From JAGDMJ01 sp963809695 (GTDB lineage Bacteria; Bacteroidota; Ignavibacteria; UBA10030; UBA6906), in assembly GCA_963809695.1 (NCBI GenBank), contig CAWEKI010000010.1, positions 558,001 to 622,000 of the forward strand: a DNA stretch of 64,000 nucleotides, in the 5' to 3' direction. Shown in pieces: positions 25,622 to 35,280 of the stretch. The notes below the pieces were generated by a model. That model had not been told where the DNA came from, did no database searches, and worked only from the letters and a program-made list of their open reading frames with translations. The position numbers were made by a program, and so were the translations under genes. Position 1 is the first letter of the stretch, and the number at the start of each line of letters is the position of its first letter.

Positions 25622-26479
25622 ATGGCGAAAACCGGTATGATCCTCGTCACGGGAGCAACAGGCCAGCAGGGCGGGGCGGTTGCGAAGGAACTCCTCGCCC
25701 GCGGCCACAAGATAGTTGTCATGACACGTCATCCCGAGAGCGACAAAGCGAAGTCGCTTCAAAAGGGCGGCGCGAAGGTGGTTCAAGGCGATCTGGATAA
25801 CGAAGAGTCGCTCAGAAAGGCCCTCGAGGGAGCCTGGGGAACATTTGCAGTCCAGAACACCTGGGAAGCGGGGGTGGAAAAAGAGGAAGAACAGGGAAAA
25901 CGATTTGCCAGGGTGGCGAAAGAAGCAGGTGTGCAATATTTTTTGTATACCTCCGTCGGTTCAGCACAACGTTCCACCGGCATTCCGCATTTCGACAACA
26001 AGTTCCGAGTGGAACAGACCATCCTCGAACTCAAGTTTCCTTCTTTTACGATCATGCGGCCCGCTTTTTTTATGGAGAACATCGCTTCCCCATGGTTCAA
26101 GCCTGCCATTGATCAGGGAAAGTTGACGGTCGCTTTGAAGCCTGAGACGTCACTGCAGATGATCGCAGTGGAAGATGTTGGAAAGTACGGGCTGTGGGCA
26201 TTCGAAAATCACGACAAGCTCAACGGCCGGGCATTTGATATTGCGGGTGATTCGGCGACCATGCCTCAGACGGCAAAGATTATCAGTTCGGTGAGCGGGA
26301 AAAAGGTGGTCTTTGACCCGTCTCCTATTGAGGCAGTCCGGCAGTCCAGCATGGAATTCGCCATCATGCTCGAGTGGTTTGACCGTGTCGGTTACAACGC
26401 CGATATTGAGGGGATGGCACGCGAATCGGGGATCAAACCGACGAAACTTGCCGAATGGGCACGAAAAGTGAAGTGGTAG
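25622..26479 (+). CDS. NmrA-family NAD(P)-binding protein
   Basis: 285 residues. A Rossmann motif ILVTGATGQQGGAVAKELL opens the protein, followed by VVMTRHPES and FLYTSVGSA, typical of NmrA/HSCARG-type atypical short-chain dehydrogenases, which often sense redox state or lack catalysis. IMRPAFFMENI is a strong NmrA motif. An AAAGG site precedes the start. Its stop lies close to the ABC-transporter genes, but the functional link is unclear. Confidence 0.87.
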   Translation: MAKTGMILVTGATGQQGGAVAKELLARGHKIVVMTRHPESDKAKSLQKGGAKVVQGDLDNEESLRKALEGAWGTFAVQNTWEAGVEKEEEQGKRFARVAKEAGVQYFLYTSVGSAQRSTGIPHFDNKFRVEQTILELKFPSFTIMRPAFFMENIASPWFKPAIDQGKLTVALKPETSLQMIAVEDVGKYGLWAFENHDKLNGRAFDIAGDSATMPQTAKIISSVSGKKVVFDPSPIEAVRQSSMEFAIMLEWFDRVGYNADIEGMARESGIKPTKLAEWARKVKW

Positions 26480-26511
26480 CTGGTGCAGCGCGCGACAAAA
26501 GCAAGGCTGGT

Positions 26512-27495
26512 ATGCCCGCATCGCCGGCGATCCATGTCGGCAATCTTCAGAAGGTGTATGTCGTCAGCGAGCGGGAGGCAGGCCTCCGCGCGGCATTTCG
26601 AAGTCTCATTCACCGCAATGAAGTAACGGTATCCGCGGTGGACGGGATTTCGTTCGACGTCGCGCCGGGCGAAATCGTGGGCTTCCTGGGGCCCAACGGG
26701 GCAGGCAAGACCACCACGCTGAAAATGCTCGCCGGCCTCCTTTACCCTACCGCAGGCGAGGTAACGGTACTTGGCCACATCCCTTCGAGGCGCGAGAGGA
26801 CTTTCCTCCGTCAAATCACTCTGGTAATGGGACAGCGCAACCAGCTGGTCTGGGATATCCCTGCTCTGGATTCCTTCGAGCTCAACAGGGCGATCTATCA
26901 TGTTCCTTACGCCGATTACCGAAGCATGATTCGGGAGCTGACGGACCTCCTTGACCTGGGGCCGATCCTTGGCAAACCGGTACGCAACCTTTCCCTTGGC
27001 GAGCGAATGAAATGTGAGATCGCCGCAGCCCTGCTTCACCGTCCGAGCGTCGTGTTCCTCGATGAGCCAACGATCGGCCTGGACGTGACAATGCAGAGGC
27101 GAATCCGGGGGTTCATCGCGGAATACAACCGGCGCTTCGGCGCAACCGTTCTCCTGACCAGCCACTACATGGCAGATGTTGAGGCACTCTGCCGCCGCGT
27201 CATCGTCATTCATCATGGACGTCTGCTGTTCGACGGGGACCTGTCGCATCTTGTCCGGGATTTCACAGCGCACAAGACTATCGTGGTGCAACTGGAGGAT
27301 TGCCAGGCCGACCTGAAGCCGTATGGCGAGGTCGTTTCATGCACGGGCGGCCACTTCACGTTGCGCGTCCCGAAAGGAGACGCAGCCCGCGTGACGGAAA
27401 GGCTGCTCGCAGACCTGCCGGTAATTGATCTCATTGTTGAAGACCCGCCCATCGAGGAAGTGATTGAGCGGGTATTCGCGCAAGGGGGATCATGA
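26512..27495 (+). CDS. ABC-2 transporter ATP-binding protein
   Basis: About 327 residues. Walker A GPNGAGKTTT, Q-loop VMGQRNQLVW, signature LSLGERMKCEIA, Walker B VVFLDEPTIGLD and H-loop TSHYM are intact. The long N-terminal stretch before Walker A and the AALLHRPS context resemble the exporters that pair with DUF990-type permeases. Start taken at 26512; an ATG at 26455 would overlap the previous gene by 25 bases. ATGA overlap with the first permease. Confidence 0.92.
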   Translation: MPASPAIHVGNLQKVYVVSEREAGLRAAFRSLIHRNEVTVSAVDGISFDVAPGEIVGFLGPNGAGKTTTLKMLAGLLYPTAGEVTVLGHIPSRRERTFLRQITLVMGQRNQLVWDIPALDSFELNRAIYHVPYADYRSMIRELTDLLDLGPILGKPVRNLSLGERMKCEIAAALLHRPSVVFLDEPTIGLDVTMQRRIRGFIAEYNRRFGATVLLTSHYMADVEALCRRVIVIHHGRLLFDGDLSHLVRDFTAHKTIVVQLEDCQADLKPYGEVVSCTGGHFTLRVPKGDAARVTERLLADLPVIDLIVEDPPIEEVIERVFAQGGS

Positions 27496-28295
27496 AATCA
27501 CTGGTCGAGCTGTACGTACAGCAGTTCAAGACCACCTTTGCCATGATGCTGCAGTATCGGGCATCGCTCGTCATATGGATGATCGGGCATGTCCTTGAGC
27601 CGCTCGTGTACCTTATTGTCTGGTCTGCCGTTTCAACCACATCCGGCGGTACTGTGGGGGACTTCACCGCGCGCGAGTTCGCGGCGTACTTTCTCCTTGT
27701 TATGCTGGTCAACCACGTCACCTACACCTGGATCATGTACGAATTCGAATACCGGATCCGGGAAGGACTGTTGTCCTTTGCCCTTTTGAAGCCTGTCCAT
27801 CCAATTCATTCGGATATCGCCGACAACATCTCTTCGAAGCTGATCACCCTTCCGATCATGCTGGTAATCGCTGCCACGCTCGGGGTTCTGTTCAGGCCCG
27901 ACTTCGCTCCGCCGCTCTGGGCGGTGGCAGCCTTTTTCCCTGCCCTCTTCCTCGCCTTCCTGGTCCGATTCTTCCTCGAATGGACGCTCGCTAATGCTGC
28001 CTTCTGGCTCACGCGGGTGAGCGCAATCAATCAGATGTACTTTGTCCTCATGCTGTTTCTTTCGGGACAAATAGCCCCTCTTGCACTTTTTCCTTCATTC
28101 GTCCAGAGCGCAGCAGATCTCTTGCCTTTTCGCTGGATGCTTGGGTTTCCGGTGGAGCTCCTCCTGGGCCGTCTTACTCCGGATCAGACCCTCACAGGGA
28201 TCTGCGCCCAAGTTATCTGGCTCGTCATTTCCCTGGTCCTGATGCGCCTGGTCTGGCGCGCTGGATCTCGTATGTATTCTGCGGTGGGTGCATGA
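27492..28295 (+). CDS. ABC-2 permease (first of two)
   Basis: 267 residues, six hydrophobic helices, starting MKSLVELYVQQFKTTFAMML. The region EYRIREGLLSFALLKPVHPI is the hallmark of the ABC2_membrane_6/DUF990 family (xxxGxLxxxLLxPxxxx). Coupled by ATGA overlaps to the ATPase and the second permease, so the exporter is probably a heterodimer. Substrate unknown. Confidence 0.88.
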   Translation: MKSLVELYVQQFKTTFAMMLQYRASLVIWMIGHVLEPLVYLIVWSAVSTTSGGTVGDFTAREFAAYFLLVMLVNHVTYTWIMYEFEYRIREGLLSFALLKPVHPIHSDIADNISSKLITLPIMLVIAATLGVLFRPDFAPPLWAVAAFFPALFLAFLVRFFLEWTLANAAFWLTRVSAINQMYFVLMLFLSGQIAPLALFPSFVQSAADLLPFRWMLGFPVELLLGRLTPDQTLTGICAQVIWLVISLVLMRLVWRAGSRMYSAVGA

Positions 28296-29077
28296 TATAC
28301 TTCCGCTTGTTTTTCGTGTACGTGCGGCTCAACGTCATGGCTGAAACAGCCTACCGTGTGAATTTCTTCATACACTTGTTTCAAGCCCTGCTGGAGCTTG
28401 CGACTTCACTGCTGGGGCTCGGAGTGGTCTTCTCGTACACGAGCACGCTTGGGGGCTGGCGGCCCGACGAGGTTCTCGCGCTTGTCGGCGTCTATTTCCT
28501 TGTCGGGGGCATGATCGGGCTGCTGATCCAGCCCGGGATGGAACGATTGATCGAATCGGTTCGCGATGGGACGCTCGATTATGTTCTCACGAAGCCGCAA
28601 GACGCGCAATTGCTTGTCAGCATCCAACGCGTTGAGATCTGGAAGGCGATCGACGTGGTGCTGGGCTTCGCTGTACTGGCTGTTGCAGTTGTACGGTTGG
28701 ATCTACAGACGGGAGTCGGGCAGGCAGCTGCATTCGGCCTCATGCTCGTGTCCGGCGGGATAATCATCTACAGCTTCTGGCTGATTCTTGCTACTCTCTC
28801 GTTCTGGTTCGTGCGGGTCGAGAACATCCTGGTGATCTTTCAGAGCATGTACGAAGCCGGACGGTGGCCCATAAGTCTCTATCCTGGCTGGCTCCGTTTC
28901 GCGCTCACATTTCTCGTTCCGGTCGCATTCGCCACAACTGTTCCGGCCGAGGCTCTTACCGGCCGCCTTTCAGCTCTCACCGTGACGGCAACAGTCGGGT
29001 TCGCCGCCCTGTTGTTCTTCATCTCCCGGATGGTATGGAAAATCGGATTGAGACAATACACTGGCACCTCGGCCTAG
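28292..29077 (+). CDS. ABC-2 permease (second of two, DUF990-like)
   Basis: 261 residues, six helices; ERLIESVRDGTLDYVLTKPQ is the DUF990 cytoplasmic motif. Together with the upstream ATPase and permease it forms a complete three-gene exporter. In other genomes such sets are annotated for unknown or antibiotic-like substrates. Confidence 0.88.
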   Translation: MIYFRLFFVYVRLNVMAETAYRVNFFIHLFQALLELATSLLGLGVVFSYTSTLGGWRPDEVLALVGVYFLVGGMIGLLIQPGMERLIESVRDGTLDYVLTKPQDAQLLVSIQRVEIWKAIDVVLGFAVLAVAVVRLDLQTGVGQAAAFGLMLVSGGIIIYSFWLILATLSFWFVRVENILVIFQSMYEAGRWPISLYPGWLRFALTFLVPVAFATTVPAEALTGRLSALTVTATVGFAALLFFISRMVWKIGLRQYTGTSA

Positions 29078-29150
29078 CGTGGAACGGTTGCCCCAGAGGC
29101 ACACAGACGGAGAAAAGTCGAGAAGCCAGTCGCCAGACATTTCTCATGGA

Positions 29151-29645
29151 CTACTGCTCTTCCGGATTCCTTCTCACCCACCGCACTCTCTCCCTCGGAT
29201 CTGTATCGCTGAAGATCTGGTCCAGGTGATGTTGGACGTGCCGCACGTAGTCTTCTATGACGAACCTGAGCTTCGCCGGCGCAATATATCCCATATCGCA
29301 CGTGTTATCAAGCGAGCCGGGATCGACATGCTCGATCACGTGCGCAAGGTGGGTATTGAAAAGCGCCCATAACTCCACCAGGTCCGTCCAGCGTTCCAGT
29401 TGATACTTCTGAATTGCGTTCCACTGCTCTTGCTTGTAGGAGAAAGAGCCGAGGTCCGCCTGCTGCTGCATTCGGACTATCCGCTGGTGGTTGTTCACGG
29501 CGGAATCGATCAGGTGCCCGAGCACCTCTTTGAGAGACCATTTGTCTGTGTACGGTTTCTCCGAGATCTGCGGTTCCGGCAGGGACAGAAGCCGGGGCTT
29601 GGCGCCGTTAACGAGATTCCTGAGATGCGTTGCAACGGAGATCAT
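29151..29645 (-). CDS. DinB-like four-helix protein
   Basis: 164 residues preceded by GGAG. Motifs KWSLKEVLGHLIDSAVNNHQ near residue 38 and DYVRHVQHHLDQIF near the end are the DinB_2/YfiT pattern, with histidines at 44, 53 and in the HVQHH cluster as likely metal ligands. DinB-fold proteins include thiol transferases (bacillithiol, mycothiol) and DNA-damage-induced proteins of unknown role. Single gene. Confidence 0.85.
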   Translation of the reverse strand: MISVATHLRNLVNGAKPRLLSLPEPQISEKPYTDKWSLKEVLGHLIDSAVNNHQRIVRMQQQADLGSFSYKQEQWNAIQKYQLERWTDLVELWALFNTHLAHVIEHVDPGSLDNTCDMGYIAPAKLRFVIEDYVRHVQHHLDQIFSDTDPRERVRWVRRNPEEQ

Positions 29646-29760
29646 AAGTCATGCTCCAAATAGCCTGAGGTGATAATGAAAATATGGATGCGGATGGGTT
29701 GTGCAGTGTGCTGCCCCGCCGGCACCATAGGCGCGGACCTGTTGCAGAAGCCGGTCTTTC

Positions 29761-31341
29761 CTACCGGAGCAGCTGATCCACGGCTTCCTTATCGAGATCC
29801 ATGATATATGGGATGCCACTTCTCTCCTCCGCATCGTGCGTCAGCGCGGCAATATCGTCCCGGGAAATGTATTCGACGGAGAACTTCCGGCACCCCGCCA
29901 TGAGCTGCCGCAGCCCTTGAGCAAGACGCTCATAATATGTGTAGAGACCGATGGCACCTGTTGGGAGTTCCTGGAACTTCTCTATCCCGACCTTGTTCCG
30001 CAGCTCCGTGGAGGTCACAAAGATCTCGTCCTTGCTCGACCCGAACCGCTCGACGTAGACGGGAAGCTCATTCGCCTCAATGGCTTTGCCTATGGTCTTC
30101 CCGACCATCGCCGCGGCAATTGGTGCGCGCGCCATCCCCACCATTTTCACATACGGTGCGCCAAGCGCGAGCCCCTTGAAGATCTGGTCCTCTAACGTAA
30201 ACCCGCCCGCCACGGCAATTGCAGGAAGATGGCGTCCCTTGGCTGCCAGCCGTTCCGCGTACGTGTGTACGAGCGAATGCAGCTCGACGGGAGGAATACC
30301 CCATTCGTTCATCATCCGCCAGGGACTCATGCCGGTCCCCCCTCCGGCGCCGTCGACGGTGAGCAGATCGAGGCCGTAGCGAGAGCCGAAAACCAGTGCC
30401 CGCGCTGTGTCAACGGGCCGGTACGCCCCCGTTTTCAGGAAGATGTACTTCGCGCCCGCCTGGCGGAGCTCTTCGATGCGCTTTGCGAAACCTTCTTCAG
30501 ACACCATGCCCACCCGGGAGTGGCGTTCGAACTCATGGAATGCACCCCGCTCAAAAGCCTGGATCACGTGCTCGTCCATTGGGTCAGGAAGAACAATATA
30601 GCCGCGCTGCCGGAGCGACTGGGCCTTCTTCAAGCTGCGGATCTTGACCTCTCCGCCAATATTCTTCGCGCCCTGGCCCCACTTGAGCTCAACACATTCC
30701 ACCCCGAGTCTCTCGATGGCATATTCCTGGACACCGAGCCGGGTGTCTTCAACATTCGACTGCACGACAATGGCTCCATAGCCATCCATCTGGTGTTCTT
30801 TGTACAAGGCAACCCTGCGCTTGAGATCAACCGTGTCCACGACCCGGCCATTTTTGAATGCCGCCTCCATGTCCATCCCGACCACATTTTCACCGATGGT
30901 CAACCCTGTCCCCGCGAGGGCGGAGCCAATGGCAATTCCCTCCCAGTTATTCTTTGCGACATCCGTCGATCCGATACCGGGGATGATCCATGGAAGCCGG
31001 AATTTAATCCCCCTGTCATGCCCCAACCTCACTTCCAGATTCACGGCCGGGAAGATCGCCTTATCACTGTCCGCCTCGATCCCCTGTGCGCCAATGACTC
31101 CCCCCATGATATTGAAATGGGAATAATCAACAGGGAAGCTCTTCTCGGCAGCGGTAGTGATGACTCCGAATGGTTGGGGGTAGATGACTTCGTGCCCCCG
31201 ATAGGCCGATTTGCCGATTTCGCACATGCCGATGCATCCGTCGACGCACGTGACGCACATGCCGGATGTGGGGACTACTGAGCCTTCCGTGCGATTCTTG
31301 GTCAGTGTCGCCGCAGTAGCGTTCGTTTTTGAAAGTGACAT
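29761..31341 (-). CDS. GltB-like FMN-binding glutamate synthase domain protein
   Basis: About 526 residues, starting at ATG 31341 with GGAGAGGG upstream. An N-terminal cysteine motif CVTCVDGCIGMC (C29, C32, C36, C40) could hold an extra iron-sulfur cluster. The remainder is the archaeal-type glutamate synthase FMN barrel: VELKWGQGAKNIGGEV, IFLKTGAYRP, TVDGAGGGTGMSPW and AVAGGFTLEDQIFKGLALGA. There is no glutamine amidotransferase domain, so it would need free ammonia or has another substrate. Last gene of the NuoE/NuoF-GltD/HoxU-like operon, 19 bases after the HoxU-like gene. Confidence 0.85.
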   Translation of the reverse strand: MSLSKTNATAATLTKNRTEGSVVPTSGMCVTCVDGCIGMCEIGKSAYRGHEVIYPQPFGVITTAAEKSFPVDYSHFNIMGGVIGAQGIEADSDKAIFPAVNLEVRLGHDRGIKFRLPWIIPGIGSTDVAKNNWEGIAIGSALAGTGLTIGENVVGMDMEAAFKNGRVVDTVDLKRRVALYKEHQMDGYGAIVVQSNVEDTRLGVQEYAIERLGVECVELKWGQGAKNIGGEVKIRSLKKAQSLRQRGYIVLPDPMDEHVIQAFERGAFHEFERHSRVGMVSEEGFAKRIEELRQAGAKYIFLKTGAYRPVDTARALVFGSRYGLDLLTVDGAGGGTGMSPWRMMNEWGIPPVELHSLVHTYAERLAAKGRHLPAIAVAGGFTLEDQIFKGLALGAPYVKMVGMARAPIAAAMVGKTIGKAIEANELPVYVERFGSSKDEIFVTSTELRNKVGIEKFQELPTGAIGLYTYYERLAQGLRQLMAGCRKFSVEYISRDDIAALTHDAEERSGIPYIMDLDKEAVDQLLR

Positions 31342-31360
31342 GAGTTGCCCTCTCCTTTCA

Positions 31361-32038
31361 TCAATCCTTTTTGATCTCACATGCGACACACGGATTCATG
31401 TAGCACATCATATCGTCAAACTGTTCTTTCTCGATGCAGGGCGGACTGAGGTTCGCGCACGCGCCGCAAATCGCCTTCGACGGATCGTTGAACGTGCAGC
31501 GAAGCTCGCAGACGGGGCACACATACATGCACCCACCGCACTGTCTGCATCCTTCTGATTTTGTGTCAAATGGTGTTCCGATGCTGCGGGTCTCTCCTCT
31601 CCCGCGAAATCCTATTGCTCTCCCCATCATCTGCTCGGTGCACATCCGGACACAACGTCCGCACAGGATACAGCGCTCATGCTCCTGCCTGAATCGCTGC
31701 TGGCGCACATCATAGCGGGAGGCAAGGTCCTGAATGACCTTCGACTCCGGACAAGATGCCAGGAGCAGCTCGATCACCATTGCCCGGGCACGAATCACCC
31801 GTCGTGTGCTCGTCCGCACGAACAGGCCTTCTTCGACCGGATACGTGCACGCAGTGACCAGGCGGGACTTCGGGACAACACCAACCTCGACGATGCAGAG
31901 ACGGCAGGCCCCGTACGGGAGGAATCCCTCCATATGACACAGAGTGGGAATGGGAAACCCAATATACTGCGCGGCCTCGAGGACGGTGCTTCCCTCCTCC
32001 ACAGCGATATCAAGTCCGTTCATCTTGAGGGTTATCAT
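31361..32038 (-). CDS. HoxU/NuoG-N-terminal-like iron-sulfur protein
   Basis: 225 residues. The 2Fe-2S ferredoxin domain has C34, C45, C48 and C64 (TLCHMEGFLPYGACRLC). An ERCILCGRCVRMC motif (C123, C126, C129, C133) and a second set at C164, C167, C170 and C174 (GCRQCGGCMYVC) would hold two 4Fe-4S clusters. Seven further cysteines near the end (CGAC, CIE, MMCYMNPCVACE) are extra to HoxU and may bind another cluster. It lacks the large NuoG molybdopterin-like domain. Coupled to the NuoF-GltD fusion by a four-base overlap. Confidence 0.87.
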   Translation of the reverse strand: MITLKMNGLDIAVEEGSTVLEAAQYIGFPIPTLCHMEGFLPYGACRLCIVEVGVVPKSRLVTACTYPVEEGLFVRTSTRRVIRARAMVIELLLASCPESKVIQDLASRYDVRQQRFRQEHERCILCGRCVRMCTEQMMGRAIGFRGRGETRSIGTPFDTKSEGCRQCGGCMYVCPVCELRCTFNDPSKAICGACANLSPPCIEKEQFDDMMCYMNPCVACEIKKD

Positions 32039-35000
32039 CGTTCGGCCTCCTCCAATGCGCAGATTGGATTTTGATCCTCTTCCCGCTTAACGAACTCCAG
32101 GTCGCACCGGAGACATCGCCGTGCTTCGCGCAGGGCCTCTGCCTTCGTGAGCGCCTTCTCTACTTCAAGGAAGTTCTGCCGCCTTGCTCCCGCATCCAGG
32201 CGCGGCAGGTCAACGCGGGGGGCATCATACGGACGCTGAGGCTCTGCCTTCGGAGGTTCTACATAGACGCTCGGCCGGCGTACCTCGCAATCCTGCTCCA
32301 GCGGTTGATCGCGCAAATAACGTTCGATCATCACTGCAGCCTTCCGGCCGGCCGCAATGGCATCCACCACCGTGTTCGGACCCGTCACCACGTCACCGCC
32401 GGCGAAAACACCCGGTCGATTCGTTGCCAGGGTTTCCTCATCGACACGGATCGTCATGCGATGCTCATCCACCTCCAACTGGTTCGCGCCAGCAACGGCA
32501 ACGCAGTCCGTGTCTGAACCCTCGCTGATGGCAACGACCAAGGTTTCAAGAGGGATGGTATGTTGTGACCCGGGTACTGCCACGGGCCGACGTCTGCCAC
32601 TCTGGTCGAATTCACCGGGCTCGTTATGGATGCACTCGATCCCGGAAAGCTGTCCCCCTTCGGCCAAAATGCCGGTGGGAGAGACCAGCGTTTCCAGGCG
32701 TACCCCTTCCTGAAGCGCCGCCTCGATCTCCTCCGGGAACGCGGGCATCTCATCGCGTGTGCGCCGGTAGAAGATCGTCACGCTCGTTACATCGGGCTGG
32801 CGTATTGCCACCCGTGCGGCGTCCAGGGCGGAATTTCCTCCACCGATGATACCGACACTTCCCCTGGCAAGGCAACTCCCGCTCACGTTGAACGCTTTGA
32901 GGAACTGAATTGACGGGTAGACACCCGGGAGATCTTCGCCCCGGAGGTGCAGCGGTAGGCTCTTGTGGGCCCCCAATGCAATAAAGATTGCCTGAAACCC
33001 GTCCTCAAAGAGAGTGTCAATGGTAATGTCACGCCCAAGTTTGGTATCGCACTGGAGCGTGATGTTCTCGTCAAGCAACGACTGAATTTCTCTCTCAATC
33101 ACCTCCCTGGGAAGCCGGTAGGATGGAATTGCGCTGAACAGCATTCCGCCCGGCCGGCTGTCCATTTCAAAGACGGTTGCACGGTACCCGCGCAGGGAAA
33201 GGAAATGCGCAGCAGTCAAACCCGCCGGTCCTGCTCCCACTATCGCCACGCGCGGAACAGTCGTAGCGGGCTGTCCTGTCCGTGCGGGCTTGTATGTGGA
33301 CGGATCGATCTGATCCGTGATGAAACGCTTCAACGCCCGGATCGCTATTGCCTGCCCCCCGTACGTCCCGGCCCTGCACCGTTCTTCGCAAGGGTGATTG
33401 CAGACGCGCGCACAGATGGATGGGAACGGATTGGTCTCCCTGATCGCCTGGTATGCCTGGGCAAACTCCTCGCGGGCGATATGCGCGATGTAGCGCCATG
33501 ACTCCGTTCCGATGGGACAGGCGGACATGCATGGTGCAGCAACGAGTTCCTTGCAGACGAAAGCGTCGCACCGCTTTTGATGGATATGGCGAAGGAATTC
33601 CGGGCGGAAATATCGCAGGGTACTCAGAACCGGATTCGGCGCGGATTGGCCGAGGCCGCACATGGAAGTATCCTTGACGACAGCGGCAAGCTCTTCAAGG
33701 AGATCCAGCTTATCAGGCGTTCCCCGACCTTCCGTGATGTCCTCGAGGATTTCGTACATGCGCTGAGTCCCTTTGCGGCAGGTCAGGCACTTCCCGCACG
33801 ACTCATCTTTCAGGAACGCCATGAAGTACTTCGCCAGATCGACCATGCAGGTGCTTTCGTCCATCACGATCATCCCGCCGGAGCCCATGATGGAACCTGC
33901 AGAGACGAGGCTGTCATAGTCGATGGGAAGGTCGAACATCTTTGCCGGTATGCAGCCCCCGGATGGGCCGCCGGTCTGTACCGCCTTGATCTTTTGCTTT
34001 GCCGCCGGGCCTCCGCCGATGTCATTGACGATATGGTTGATCGTGACCCCCATCGGCACTTCGACGAGACCGGTGTTCTTTACTTTTCCTACCAGGCTGA
34101 AGATCTTGGTGCCGGAGTTCCTCGTTGTGCCAACCCGCGAAAACTCCTTGCCCCCGATGACCAGGATATGGGGGACATTGGCCCACGTCTCCACGTTGTT
34201 GATGGCCGTCGGCATGCCATCGATGCCACGCTGGACAGGGTACGGGGGGCGCTGCCGCGGTTCACCCATCTTCCCTTCCACCGACCTGATGAGCGCTGTC
34301 TCCTCCCCGCATACAAATGCCCCCGCGCCTTTGACAAGGCTGATGTCGAAAGAAAAAGCGGTCCCAAGGATCCCTTTGCCAAGAAGCCCGATGTCGCGCG
34401 CCTGTCGCAAAGCAATGATCAGATGCTTAATGGCTAGCGGATACTCATTCCGCACGTAGACGACACCCTCGGACGCCCCCGTGGCAAAAGCTCCGATGAG
34501 CATTCCCTCGATCACGCTGTGGGGGTTCCCCTCAAGAACACTCCGGTCCATGTATGCGCCCGGGTCTCCTTCGTCTGCATTGCAGACGAGAATCTTCCCC
34601 CGCCCGCTCCGCTGCCTGCGAAGCAGTTCCCATTTTCGTCCGGTTGGAAATCCTGCTCCCCCGCGTCCGCGCAACCCCGAGACTTTCACTTCGTTGATGA
34701 CCCATTCTGCTTCCCCACGTTCCAGGACACCTGCCAGCGCGAGATACCCTCCTGCTCCGATGTAATCAGTGATCCGGATCGGATCGACCTTTTCATTCTG
34801 GGAGAGAATTGTGCGCTGTTGTTCCTTGAAGAAAGGAATGTCCGACTGCTTTTCAATCCGGTCACCGGTGGCAGCATTTCTGTACAGAAGATCACCCACC
34901 ACTTCTCCTCTCAATGCCGCATCGATGATCACCGGGATCTGTTCCATCCGCAACTTTGGATAATAAATCTCCCCGGGGTCGATGAGCACTGATGGCTCCA

Positions 35001-35280
35001 TCTGACAGAACCCGTGGCAACCCGTCACACGGAGACGGAGTTTTCCTGCAAGGCGTTTGTCAAGAATTTCACGCTTCGTCACCCGGATCAGGTCATTGGC
35101 GCCGCTCGCCTGTCCGCATGTGCCTGCCGGGATTACGACGGTTGTCATGCCTGGATCGTGATGGTCAATGACAAGCTTGTTCAGTGTCCGCACTGCATCA
35201 ATTGAAACCAGACGTTCGCGCGTACCGGGTGACGGCCCTTCGGTTCCTGTATGGTTCGGCTTCGTTCCATTCGTATCCAT
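32035..35280 (-). CDS. NuoF-GltD fusion (NADH:FMN plus FAD/NAD(P)H module)
   Basis: 1081 residues, starting at ATG 35280 (TAATG overlap with the NuoE-like stop, GGGGAGGGA upstream). Order of domains: thioredoxin-like 2Fe-2S (about 40-125; C55, C88, C92); NuoF FMN/NADH domain with GRGGAGFPTGRKW (206-217) and CNADEGDPGAYMDR; 4Fe-4S motif C495-C498-C501 with C541; then a GltD-type half with cysteines C584, C588, C623, C627, C631 and C635, FAD motif VGAGPAGLTA (681-690), and NAD(P) motif GIIGGGNSALDAA (810-822). So one chain carries FMN, FAD and several clusters. Fusions of this kind occur in bifurcating-type transhydrogenase and hydrogenase modules. Confidence 0.9.
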   Translation of the reverse strand: MDTNGTKPNHTGTEGPSPGTRERLVSIDAVRTLNKLVIDHHDPGMTTVVIPAGTCGQASGANDLIRVTKREILDKRLAGKLRLRVTGCHGFCQMEPSVLIDPGEIYYPKLRMEQIPVIIDAALRGEVVGDLLYRNAATGDRIEKQSDIPFFKEQQRTILSQNEKVDPIRITDYIGAGGYLALAGVLERGEAEWVINEVKVSGLRGRGGAGFPTGRKWELLRRQRSGRGKILVCNADEGDPGAYMDRSVLEGNPHSVIEGMLIGAFATGASEGVVYVRNEYPLAIKHLIIALRQARDIGLLGKGILGTAFSFDISLVKGAGAFVCGEETALIRSVEGKMGEPRQRPPYPVQRGIDGMPTAINNVETWANVPHILVIGGKEFSRVGTTRNSGTKIFSLVGKVKNTGLVEVPMGVTINHIVNDIGGGPAAKQKIKAVQTGGPSGGCIPAKMFDLPIDYDSLVSAGSIMGSGGMIVMDESTCMVDLAKYFMAFLKDESCGKCLTCRKGTQRMYEILEDITEGRGTPDKLDLLEELAAVVKDTSMCGLGQSAPNPVLSTLRYFRPEFLRHIHQKRCDAFVCKELVAAPCMSACPIGTESWRYIAHIAREEFAQAYQAIRETNPFPSICARVCNHPCEERCRAGTYGGQAIAIRALKRFITDQIDPSTYKPARTGQPATTVPRVAIVGAGPAGLTAAHFLSLRGYRATVFEMDSRPGGMLFSAIPSYRLPREVIEREIQSLLDENITLQCDTKLGRDITIDTLFEDGFQAIFIALGAHKSLPLHLRGEDLPGVYPSIQFLKAFNVSGSCLARGSVGIIGGGNSALDAARVAIRQPDVTSVTIFYRRTRDEMPAFPEEIEAALQEGVRLETLVSPTGILAEGGQLSGIECIHNEPGEFDQSGRRRPVAVPGSQHTIPLETLVVAISEGSDTDCVAVAGANQLEVDEHRMTIRVDEETLATNRPGVFAGGDVVTGPNTVVDAIAAGRKAAVMIERYLRDQPLEQDCEVRRPSVYVEPPKAEPQRPYDAPRVDLPRLDAGARRQNFLEVEKALTKAEALREARRCLRCDLEFVKREEDQNPICALEEAER

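Noticed and set aside
30229..31281. 350-residue plus-strand frame opposite the GltB-like gene
   Set aside because: Antisense frame of a well-supported gene, with no motif.
29761..31341. Plain assignment as glutamate synthase large subunit (GltB)
   Set aside because: It lacks the glutamine amidotransferase and central domains, and its neighbours are Nuo-like; the family name alone would mislead.
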